From Nocardia kruczakiae NBRC 101016 (GTDB taxonomy: Bacteria; Actinomycetota; Actinomycetes; Mycobacteriales; Mycobacteriaceae), in assembly GCF_001612965.1 (NCBI RefSeq), contig NZ_BDBL01000033.1, positions 1 to 64,000 of the forward strand: DNA of 64,000 bases, written 5' to 3'. Shown here piece by piece: positions 9,696-15,385 of this stretch. The notes below the pieces were generated by a model. It had not been told where the DNA came from, ran no database searches, and saw only the letters and a list, made by a program, of their open reading frames with translations. The position numbers and the translations under genes are program-made. How positions within the stretch are numbered: position 1 is the stretch's first letter; each line of letters opens with the position of its first letter.

Positions 9696-10469
9696 TCAGG
9701 AAGGACTGCCGTTGACCTGGGTCAACTGATTGTCGTCGGCGCCGTCGTCGCCCTCGTCCGGTATGCCGGCCGCCTGCTCACCGCCCTTGTTGTTGGCCGA
9801 GCGCGCCGGCCGGACCGCCTTGTAACCGACGTTGCGGACGGTGCCGATCAGCGACTCGTATTCGCTGCCGAGTTTGGCTCGCAACCGCCGCACGTGCACG
9901 TCGACCGTGCGGGTGCCGCCGAAGAAGTCGTAGCCCCAGACCTCCTGCAGCAACTGCGCGCGGGTGAAGACCCGGCCGGCGTGCTGCGCGAGATATTTCA
10001 GCAGCTCGAATTCCTTGTAGGTCAGGTCGAGCGGGCGGCCGCGCAACCGCGCGGTATAGGTGCCCTCGTCGATGACCAGCTCGCCGAGCGTGATCTTGCC
10101 GGTGTTCTCCGGACTGGCCGCACCGCCGTTGCGGGCGACCAGCAGGCGCAACCGGGCGTCCAGTTCCGCGGGGCCGGTTCCCGGCAGCAGAATGTCGTCC
10201 AGCCCCCAATCGGCGTTGACCGCGACCAGACCTCCCTCGGTCAGCACCGCCACCACCGGCACCGAGGAACCGGTGCTGCCGAGCAGTCTGCACAGTCCGC
10301 GCGCGGCGGCCAGATCGGTGCGGGCGTCGACCAGAGCCACATCCGCGGTTCCCGCCTCGAGCAGCGACGCCACCTCGGTGGGCGCGGGCCGCACATTGTG
10401 CGGCAGCAGCGCCAGCGACGGCAGCACGGCTTCCGGGTTCGGATCGGAGGTCAGCAGGAGCAGCTCCAC
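9696..10469 (-). CDS. glnR: Nitrogen-response OmpR-type regulator GlnR
   Basis: Global regulator of nitrogen assimilation (glutamine synthetase, ammonium and nitrate uptake) in actinomycetes. The GTG at 10469 was chosen because GGGAGGAG lies 5 nt upstream; it gives 257 residues starting MELLLLTSD. The receiver domain (1-120) is atypical, with a lone Asp48 in VALVDAR and poor conservation of the acidic pocket. The winged-helix domain (about 128-222) carries TYKEFELLKYLAQHAG, RAQLLQEVWGYDF and TVDVHVRRLRAKLG, nearly identical to Rv0818 as I recall it. The gene is first in a probable glnR-mshD transcript. Confidence 0.92.
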   Translation of the reverse strand: MELLLLTSDPNPEAVLPSLALLPHNVRPAPTEVASLLEAGTADVALVDARTDLAAARGLCRLLGSTGSSVPVVAVLTEGGLVAVNADWGLDDILLPGTGPAELDARLRLLVARNGGAASPENTGKITLGELVIDEGTYTARLRGRPLDLTYKEFELLKYLAQHAGRVFTRAQLLQEVWGYDFFGGTRTVDVHVRRLRAKLGSEYESLIGTVRNVGYKAVRPARSANNKGGEQAAGIPDEGDDGADDNQLTQVNGSPS

Positions 10470-10770
10470 CGGCTCTCCTCCCAATCTGGCATGTCCGCGG
10501 GCAACCTCGACGTCATTCGCGAATCCATGCGCGTCGGCACAGGTAATTCGTGCCTACATTAGCGCGTGCGGGGCCCCGATCATGTATTCCGCACTCGCAC
10601 GGGGACCAGCGGTGATGTCCACCGCCGGGACCACACCCGCGCGCCCCGCGCCGTCCGGGCAGATATCTTCGTACCGGGTAGCCTCTCCTCGGGACACCCA
10701 CGCCTGGCACCCCTCCGCGCGCGACCGCTGCGTACCGCGCGCCCGGACGGCCTGAACTCGGAGCATGTGG
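10470..10770. other. Divergent intergenic region glnR / lmeA
   Basis: About 300 nt between divergent genes. On the minus strand TAATGT (10561-10556) is a possible glnR -10. On the plus strand GGAG at 10760-10763 fits the lmeA start at 10771. I see no open frame with family resemblance and no strong inverted repeat here. Confidence 0.4.
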
Positions 10771-11577
10771 ATGAGAAAACTGATCGTCGGGCTGCTGCTG
10801 GTGGTCGCGATCGCCGTAGTGGTCGATTTCACTGCGGCGGCCTACTCGGAGTACCGGGTTTCGCGGTCGCTGCGGGCCGGCGGTGAACTCAGCGCCGATC
10901 CCGAAGTGACCATTCACGGATTCCCGTTCCTGGCCCAGACCGCGCGCGGCGACTACCGCAACCTCGAGATCCGGGCGCGCGCGAACCGCCCCGACATTCC
11001 CGGCGAAATCCTGGTCGAAGCCACGCTGAACGGCGTCCACCTGTCGATGCACGATCTGGTGGACAACGACATGCGCTCGGTGATGGTCGACCAGGTGGCC
11101 GGCCGGATGCGAATCGAACCGGTCGAACTGGGACGGCTGTTCAACATTCCGGACCTCGAGGTGGTCACCCGCCCGGCCGACAAATCCGACGGCACCGGTG
11201 GTTCCGGTGGCTCCGGCATGACCACCCAGGGCGCGCTGGTGCTCACCGGCACCATCCAGCTCGGACCCGAGACCCGCAGTACCGATCGGGTCAGCGTGAA
11301 GGCCGATCTGTTCCTCGACGGCGATCAGATCAAACTGGTCGCCACCGACCTCTATCACGGCGGCGTCGACAGCAACGCCCCGACGACCACCGCCGCCGAA
11401 CTGGGTCCCGACCTGGACAAGGCCGCGGTCCTGGCCCGCTTCACCCGCACCATCGACACCAAGGATCTGCCGTTCGGGGTGCCCCCGAAGAAGGTGCAGG
11501 CCATCGGCGGCAATATCGTGGTAGAGGGGGAAGGGGAGAATATTCGCATTGATATGGACAGGTTTGCCCGACCATGA
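10771..11577 (+). CDS. lmeA: LmeA-like phospholipid-binding protein (DUF2993)
   Basis: A 268-residue secreted or membrane-anchored protein beginning with a hydrophobic helix (LIVGLLLVVAIAVVVDF). The remainder fits DUF2993: VSRSLRAGGEL, then FPFLAQTARGDYRNLEI, and beta-rich repeats. LmeA of mycobacteria (Rv0817c) binds phospholipids in the periplasm and supports lipomannan mannan elongation. The start at 10771 rather than 10765 is favoured by the GGAG spacing. The stop overlaps the thioredoxin start by 4 nt, as in the Rv0817c-Rv0816c pair. Confidence 0.82.
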   Translation: MRKLIVGLLLVVAIAVVVDFTAAAYSEYRVSRSLRAGGELSADPEVTIHGFPFLAQTARGDYRNLEIRARANRPDIPGEILVEATLNGVHLSMHDLVDNDMRSVMVDQVAGRMRIEPVELGRLFNIPDLEVVTRPADKSDGTGGSGGSGMTTQGALVLTGTIQLGPETRSTDRVSVKADLFLDGDQIKLVATDLYHGGVDSNAPTTTAAELGPDLDKAAVLARFTRTIDTKDLPFGVPPKKVQAIGGNIVVEGEGENIRIDMDRFARP

Positions 11578-12020
11578 TTGAACTCACGATTCTGGCCGTC
11601 GTCCTGCTGGCCGGGGTGGCCGCGGGTATCGCCCTGCGCTACCGCGAGGGCCGCGTGCGGACGGCCGCGACCACCGAGATCGCGGGTTCGCGCACCGAAC
11701 TGCTCAGCGCCGTCGGTGTCACCGAGGCGGTGCCGGCCGTTCTGCACTTCTCCGCCGAATGGTGCGGCCCCTGCGCCGCGGTCCGGCGGGTCGTGGCCGG
11801 CGTGGTCGCCGATCTGGCCGATACCGTGCGGCCACCCCGCGACGTCGAGATCGATATCGACGCCGAGGCCGAACTCGCGCGCGAACTCAACGTGCTGTCG
11901 CTGCCCACCACCTTCGTCTTCGATGCCGACGGGCGTGAACGGTTCCGGATCTCCGGTGTGCCCAAGGCCACCGATCTGCGTAGTGCCCTTGCGCCGCTGA
12001 CGGTTCCCGAGGCGGCCTGA
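11574..12020 (+). CDS. thiX: Membrane-anchored thioredoxin-like protein (ThiX type)
   Basis: A 148-residue thioredoxin-fold protein with an N-terminal membrane helix (LTILAVVLLAGVAAGIAL) and a catalytic WCGPC motif with Cys64 and Cys67. The cis-proline loop is LSLPTTFVF. It probably acts as a thiol oxidoreductase on the outer face of the membrane or as an anchored cytoplasmic reductant; topology is not certain. Its ATG overlaps the lmeA stop (ATGA), indicating coupling. The position just before the cysteine-leader operon matches M. tuberculosis thiX (Rv0816c). Confidence 0.85.
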   Translation: MIELTILAVVLLAGVAAGIALRYREGRVRTAATTEIAGSRTELLSAVGVTEAVPAVLHFSAEWCGPCAAVRRVVAGVVADLADTVRPPRDVEIDIDAEAELARELNVLSLPTTFVFDADGRERFRISGVPKATDLRSALAPLTVPEAA

Positions 12021-12135
12021 ACCTCCTGCTCACGAGGGTTTTCCGAGCATCGTTGCGCGCGGCGTGGGAGCCGTCCCCGCGCCCGGCGCCAGGTCGAGTT
12101 TCGTACCCCGGGTCCAATTCCCTCCCGAAACCGGG

Positions 12136-12141
12136 TAAACT
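12136..12141 (+). promoter_or_regulatory. -10 element for a leaderless cysteine leader peptide
   Basis: TAAACT ends 7 nt before the GTG of the leader peptide, so the first transcribed base would be at or next to the start codon. No Shine-Dalgarno precedes the GTG. The same hexamer and spacing recur before the small ORF at 14198. Confidence 0.6.
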
Positions 12142-12148
12142 GCTTGGC

Positions 12149-12235
12149 GTGCAAACCCGCCGAGAGCTGATGCTCACCCGACGCCGCACAGTCGATCTGT
12201 GCCGCCTCGGCGGTTGTTGCTGCCTGTGCATGTAG
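12149..12235 (+). CDS. Poly-cysteine leader peptide controlling the downstream sulfur operon
   Basis: A 28-codon ORF starting GTG and ending LGGCCCLCM. Five of its last 11 residues are Cys (18, 23, 24, 25, 27). Leader peptides with this ending precede sulfur-assimilation operons in mycobacteria, where leaderless poly-Cys uORFs act as cysteine-responsive attenuators of the cysA2/sseC region. When charged tRNA-Cys is scarce, ribosomes would stall at codons 23-27. The terminator hairpin begins one base after the stop codon, so a stalled ribosome would cover its 5' arm. The stall model is inference; the ORF, Cys run and hairpin are directly visible. Confidence 0.85.
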   Translation: MQTRRELMLTRRRTVDLCRLGGCCCLCM

Positions 12236-12273
12236 CCGGTCGGCCTTTCGTATCCCTGCCGCCGACCGGTTTT
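12236..12273 (+). terminator. Attenuator hairpin after the cysteine leader
   Basis: A 9-bp perfect stem (CCGGTCGGC / GCCGACCGG) is followed by TTTTCCC. It starts immediately after the leader stop codon and about 105 nt before the next gene, the layout of a transcription attenuator. A smaller CCGCC-TC-GGCGG hairpin inside the leader (about 12202-12213) could pause polymerase or compete. Confidence 0.78.
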
Positions 12274-12379
12274 CCCACCGCGTGTGAGATCTCGTCGATC
12301 CCCCGGTGATCCGACCTATCTGACGGATAACCCGCAACCGGATAAGCCAGATAAGCCTTCCTTCAGCGCAGGAGCCCCC

Positions 12380-12865
12380 GTGCCTCAGAACACCAACTCA
12401 CCCACCGGTCAGGTGGACGTCCGCGGACCGCGGTTCGCGGCGTGGATCACCACCGGTGTCCTCGTGCTGGTCCTGATCGTCTCCGCCTTCTCCACGGCCG
12501 CCGCGGCGGTGCTGATCGCTCTGCAGGCGATCGTCTTCGCCCTCGGCGCGCTGTACGGTCCGCGGCGCAGCCCCTACGGGTGGTTGTTCGCCACCTTCGT
12601 CGCGCCGCGCGTCGGCCCGGCGACCGAGACCGAGCCGGTGCCGCCGCTGCGGTTCGCGCAGCTGGTCGGCTTCGTCTTCGCGATCGTCGGCTTCGCCGGC
12701 TTCGCGGCCGGATCCGGCGTGGTGGGCGCGATCTTCACCGCCTTCGCACTGTTCGCGGCGTTCCTCAACGCGGCGTTCGGAATCTGCCTGGGCTGCAAGA
12801 TCTATCCGCTCACCCAGCGGTTCACCTCGCGAACCCCGGTCGCTTCGAGCAACTCGACGAACTGA
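12380..12865 (+). CDS. DUF4395 membrane protein with CLGC motif
   Basis: A 161-residue integral membrane protein with four predicted helices and a conserved Cys pair near the C-terminus (GICLGCKIYPL). The GTG at 12380 is chosen because AGGAG lies 5 nt upstream; a longer frame upstream runs into the attenuator leader. DUF4395 genes often sit beside rhodaneses and thioredoxins, as here, so a role in sulfur handling is plausible but unproven. It is the first structural gene of the attenuator-controlled operon. The upstream segment holds three GATAA-type repeats (12325-12356) of unknown meaning. Confidence 0.78.
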   Translation: MPQNTNSPTGQVDVRGPRFAAWITTGVLVLVLIVSAFSTAAAAVLIALQAIVFALGALYGPRRSPYGWLFATFVAPRVGPATETEPVPPLRFAQLVGFVFAIVGFAGFAAGSGVVGAIFTAFALFAAFLNAAFGICLGCKIYPLTQRFTSRTPVASSNSTN

Positions 12866-12929
12866 CCGGCCCCACAATCCACCGTTCATCTCTCCACATA
12901 CCCCGGCAAGTCACATCGAAAGGAACAAC

Positions 12930-13763
12930 ATGGCTCGCTCCGATGTCCTGGTCTCCGCAGACTGGGTCGAAGAGAACCTCAACACCCCCGGCGTCGTGAT
13001 CGTCGAGGTCGACGAGGACACCTCCGCCTACGACACGGGCCACATCGAAGGTGCCGTCAAGCTCGACTGGAAGAAGGATCTGCAGGATCCGGTTCGGCGT
13101 GACTTCGTCAACCGGGAGCAGTTCTCGGATCTGCTGTCGGCCCGCGGTATCGGCAACGACGACACCGTCGTTCTCTACGGTGGCAACAACAACTGGTTCG
13201 CGGCCTACGCGTACTGGTACTTCAAGCTGTACGGCCACCAGAACGTCAAGCTGCTCGACGGCGGCCGCAAGAAGTGGGAGCTCGACGCCCGCCCGCTGTC
13301 GACCGATGCGGTGACCCGTCCGGCGACCACCTACAAGGCCTCCGAGCAGGACCTGTCGATCCGCGCCTTCCGCGACGACGCCATCCAGGCCATCGGCGTC
13401 AAGAACCTCGTCGACGTGCGTTCGCCCGACGAGTTCTCCGGCAAGATTCTCGCTCCCGCGCACCTGCCGCAGGAGCAGAGCCAGCGTCCCGGCCACATCC
13501 CCGGCGCCATCAACGTGCCGTGGAGCAAGGCCGCGAACGAGGACGGCACCTTCAAGTCCGACGAGGAACTGGCTTCCATCTACAAGGAAGCGGGCCTCGA
13601 CGGCGAGAAGGAGACCATCGCCTACTGCCGCATCGGTGAGCGCTCGTCGCACACCTGGTTCGTGCTGCAGGAGCTGCTGGGCCACAAGAACGTCAAGAAC
13701 TACGACGGGAGCTGGACCGAATACGGCTCCCTCGTCGGTGCACCGATCGAGTTGGGAGCGTAA
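12930..13763 (+). CDS. cysA2: Thiosulfate sulfurtransferase (tandem rhodanese)
   Basis: Transfers sulfane sulfur from thiosulfate to a thiol acceptor in the cytoplasm. The 277-residue product has two rhodanese domains. The N-terminal one lacks a catalytic Cys. The C-terminal one (about 145-277) carries the active-site loop YCRIGERSSHTWF with Cys233. It follows DUF4395 by about 65 nt, with GAAAGGA upstream of the ATG, and precedes sseC by 6 nt. It corresponds to M. tuberculosis cysA2/cysA3; despite that symbol it is not a sulfate-transport ATPase. Expression should respond to cysteine through the leader peptide. Confidence 0.92.
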   Translation: MARSDVLVSADWVEENLNTPGVVIVEVDEDTSAYDTGHIEGAVKLDWKKDLQDPVRRDFVNREQFSDLLSARGIGNDDTVVLYGGNNNWFAAYAYWYFKLYGHQNVKLLDGGRKKWELDARPLSTDAVTRPATTYKASEQDLSIRAFRDDAIQAIGVKNLVDVRSPDEFSGKILAPAHLPQEQSQRPGHIPGAINVPWSKAANEDGTFKSDEELASIYKEAGLDGEKETIAYCRIGERSSHTWFVLQELLGHKNVKNYDGSWTEYGSLVGAPIELGA

Positions 13764-13769
13764 ATAGAT

Positions 13770-14075
13770 ATGTGTGCAGCACCTACCCAGGGTCAGGCCC
13801 TTCCGGCCAACGTCGACACCGAGAAGGAGACCGTCCTCACCGGACGCGTCCTCGATGCGGACGGTAACCCGGTAGGCGGCGCCTTCGTCCGCCTGCTGGA
13901 CTCGAGCGACGAGTTCACCGCCGAGGTCGTGGCCTCCGGCACCGGTGATTTCCGCTTCTTCGCCGCGCCCGGCACCTGGACCATCCGGGCCCTGTCGTCG
14001 GCCGGTAACGGCTCGGCCAAGGTCAGCCCCGAAGGGGCGGGCGTCCACAACGTCGACGTGAGCGTCGCCAAGTAA
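13770..14075 (+). CDS. sseC: SseC-like DUF1416 protein
   Basis: A 101-residue protein almost wholly made of DUF1416, a small beta-sandwich related to carboxypeptidase-regulatory or transthyretin-like folds: TVLTGRVLDADGNPVGGAFVRLL and FFAAPGTWTIRAL are typical. In mycobacteria and Streptomyces it is always paired with the cysA2-type sulfurtransferase and is thought to assist sulfur transfer; the mechanism is unknown. It starts 6 nt after cysA2 and ends the operon, followed by a clear terminator. Confidence 0.88.
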   Translation: MCAAPTQGQALPANVDTEKETVLTGRVLDADGNPVGGAFVRLLDSSDEFTAEVVASGTGDFRFFAAPGTWTIRALSSAGNGSAKVSPEGAGVHNVDVSVAK

Positions 14076-14128
14076 CACGACGCGGAGCGTCGCCGGCAGG
14101 CGCCGGAAAACTGCGCTCATCGCACGCG

Positions 14129-14171
14129 AACGGCCCCGGGATTCGTTTTCCCGGGGCCGTTTTCGTCTTCG
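14129..14171 (+). terminator. Intrinsic terminator of the cysA2-sseC operon
   Basis: A 12-bp stem (AACGGCCCCGGG / CCCGGGGCCGTT) with a 9-nt loop, followed by a T-rich stretch TTTTCGTCTTC. It starts about 54 nt after the sseC stop. Confidence 0.88.
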
Positions 14172-14184
14172 CCGAGCGGGTCGT

Positions 14185-14190
14185 TAAACT
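14185..14190 (+). promoter_or_regulatory. -10 element for the 31-residue membrane ORF
   Basis: TAAACT lies exactly 7 nt before the GTG at 14198, identical in sequence and spacing to the promoter of the cysteine leader. It suggests a leaderless mRNA that begins at the small ORF and runs into the nitrobindin-like gene. Confidence 0.55.
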
Positions 14191-14197
14191 CCGATAT

Positions 14198-14293
14198 GTG
14201 GTCTTAACCTTCGAGATTCTGCTGGTCATCTGCTCCGTGCTGATCGCCTGGTTCGGGCTGTACGTCCTCTACCGGCTCTTCACCGAGTCGTGA
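14198..14293 (+). CDS. 31-residue single-helix membrane peptide
   Basis: A short ORF from GTG to TGA encodes VVLTFEILL... with one hydrophobic helix (about 6-25) and a short polar end, RLFTES. Its TGA overlaps the GTG start of the nitrobindin-like gene in a GTGA tetranucleotide, so translation is probably coupled. The -10 hexamer 7 nt upstream supports it as a leaderless first cistron. An ATG two bases earlier reads into a stop after three codons. I do not recognise the peptide; it could be a small membrane protein in its own right or only a coupling device. Confidence 0.6.
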   Translation: MVLTFEILLVICSVLIAWFGLYVLYRLFTES

Positions 14294-15033
14294 CCGATTC
14301 GGCGAGCGAGAACGTCGAAAACGCAGCGACCAACGGTCACGCCTCACAGGCGCACGCCGAGGGCCGCGAGCCCGATGACGCGGCTCGCCGCAGTCCCGAT
14401 GACGCGGCTCGCCGCAGTGGCGACGAGGCGGTAGCCGACGCTGCCGAGCGCGCCAAATCCACCGGCGGCCGTAACATCCCGCAGCTGCCGGGTCTGCCGC
14501 TGCCCGAGGACACCGCGAATCTGCGGCTGGGTCCCGATCTGAGCGCCTCCATGCTCGCGTTGCTGCCCCTGGTGGGCGTCTGGCGCGGTGAAGGCGAGGG
14601 CAACGATCCCGAGCGCGGCGGCGACTACCACTTCGGGCAGCAGATCATCGTCTCCCACGACGGTGGCGACTATCTGGCCTGGGATTCCCGTTCCTGGGTC
14701 ATCGACGCCGAAGGCAACTACTCCGGCCCCGATCTGCGCGAAAGCGGCTTCTGGCGGGTCGGCATCGACGGCGACGACGAGGTCATCGAACTCCTGCTGA
14801 CCCATAGCTCCGGCATCGTCGAACTCTTCTACGGGCAGGCCCTCACCCAGTCGTCCTGGGAACTGGCCACCGATGTCGTCATCCGCAGCCAGTCCGGCGC
14901 GGTGGTCGGCGGCGCCAAACGCCTGTACGGCATCGTCGAAGGTGGCGACCTCGGCTACGTCGAGGAACGAGTGGAAGCCGACGGCGCGCTGAAGCCGCGC
15001 CTCTCCGCCCGCCTCCAGCGCTACATCGGCTGA
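14290..15033 (+). CDS. Ferric nitrobindin-like beta-barrel protein (FABP-like, Rv0813c type)
   Basis: Nitrobindins are ten-stranded beta-barrels; heme-binding members act on nitric oxide or peroxynitrite. The barrel starts near residue 86 and carries the family signature GxWxGxG (G96-V-W98-R-G100-E-G102). The end reads KPRLSARLQRYIG, and I see no His at the place where true nitrobindins ligate heme, in line with the heme-less Rv0813c group; this is from family memory. An N-terminal low-complexity tail of about 60 residues includes PDDAARRS repeated twice. Total 247 residues. Start GTG overlaps the small ORF stop. Confidence 0.82.
   Translation: MTDSASENVENAATNGHASQAHAEGREPDDAARRSPDDAARRSGDEAVADAAERAKSTGGRNIPQLPGLPLPEDTANLRLGPDLSASMLALLPLVGVWRGEGEGNDPERGGDYHFGQQIIVSHDGGDYLAWDSRSWVIDAEGNYSGPDLRESGFWRVGIDGDDEVIELLLTHSSGIVELFYGQALTQSSWELATDVVIRSQSGAVVGGAKRLYGIVEGGDLGYVEERVEADGALKPRLSARLQRYIG
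14371..14418. repeat. Two exact 24-bp tandem units in the N-terminal tail
   Basis: The unit CCCGATGACGCGGCTCGCCG plus CAGT occurs twice with no mismatch and keeps the reading frame, giving PDDAARRS twice. It lies in the disordered tail, so copy number could vary between strains without harming the barrel. Confidence 0.9.
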
Positions 15034-15075
15034 GCCGAGCCCAAACCCGAATACGGGACGAGGCGGAAACGGGTA

Positions 15076-15147
15076 CGGCCCCCGAGCCTTACCGCGGAGA
15101 TGCGTCTCTCGCGGTCCCGGTCGGACAAACCGGGGGCTCGGGGGCCG
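15076..15147 (-). terminator. Long hairpin, probable end of a small minus-strand transcript
   Basis: A 13-bp perfect stem (CGGCCCCCGAGCC / GGCTCGGGGGCCG) encloses 46 nt that hold a second hairpin (GCGGAGA / TCTCTCGC region). On the minus strand it is followed by TACCCGTTT, only weakly T-rich. It could terminate the minus-strand unit that starts near 15300, or stop plus-strand readthrough from the nitrobindin-like gene. Confidence 0.5.
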
Positions 15148-15233
15148 GGTGACTGCCTTGGATTAGTTCAGCGCTCGCGCGGGGACCGAATCCACTGCAG
15201 CGGGCCGCGGTACGGGGACCGCGGCTGTGGCGC

Positions 15234-15272
15234 TCAACCGGCAGCCACCTCACGCGTCCTCTGAATATTCAT
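15234..15272 (-). CDS. Candidate 12-codon ORF with very strong ribosome-binding site
   Basis: On the minus strand AAGGAGGTGG, an almost full match to the 16S anti-Shine-Dalgarno, lies 8 nt before ATG. The ORF reads MNIQRTREVAAG and stops. The only overlapping alternative, a GTG in another frame at 15253, would run through the hairpin to 15089 and looks unlike a protein gene. I do not recognise the peptide. It may be a leader or a micropeptide of the small transcript described for this gap. Confidence 0.4.
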   Translation of the reverse strand: MNIQRTREVAAG

Positions 15273-15305
15273 TCTTCGAACCACCTCCTTTCCCGTGTAC
15301 AGACG

Positions 15306-15335
15306 AAACTACCGGCCGTGGACGCGGGGCTGCAA
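15306..15335 (-). promoter_or_regulatory. Putative sigma-70-type promoter downstream of cydC
   Basis: On the minus strand TTGCAG (15335-15330), an 18-bp spacer and TAGTTT (15311-15306). Transcription would begin near 15300, just before the AAGGAGGTGG site, and run away from cydC. Confidence 0.45.
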
Positions 15336-15385
15336 CGGATTTTTCGCAGAGCCGAATTCCGGCGCCGACCTGGGCGTTCGCCGGG

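Larger units (their letters stand above)
15034..15385. other. 352-nt gap between the nitrobindin-like gene and cydC
   Basis: No large plausible gene lies here. On the minus strand it contains, in order, a -35/-10 pair, a very strong Shine-Dalgarno sequence, a 12-codon ORF and a long GC-rich hairpin. Each is listed separately. On the plus strand I see nothing convincing. Confidence 0.6.

Noticed and set aside
15089..15253. 54-codon GTG ORF overlapping the 12-codon ORF on the minus strand
   Set aside because: It reads straight through the long hairpin and is Pro/Arg/Ser-rich like noncoding frames. Its ribosome-binding site is weak compared with that of the ATG at 15272.
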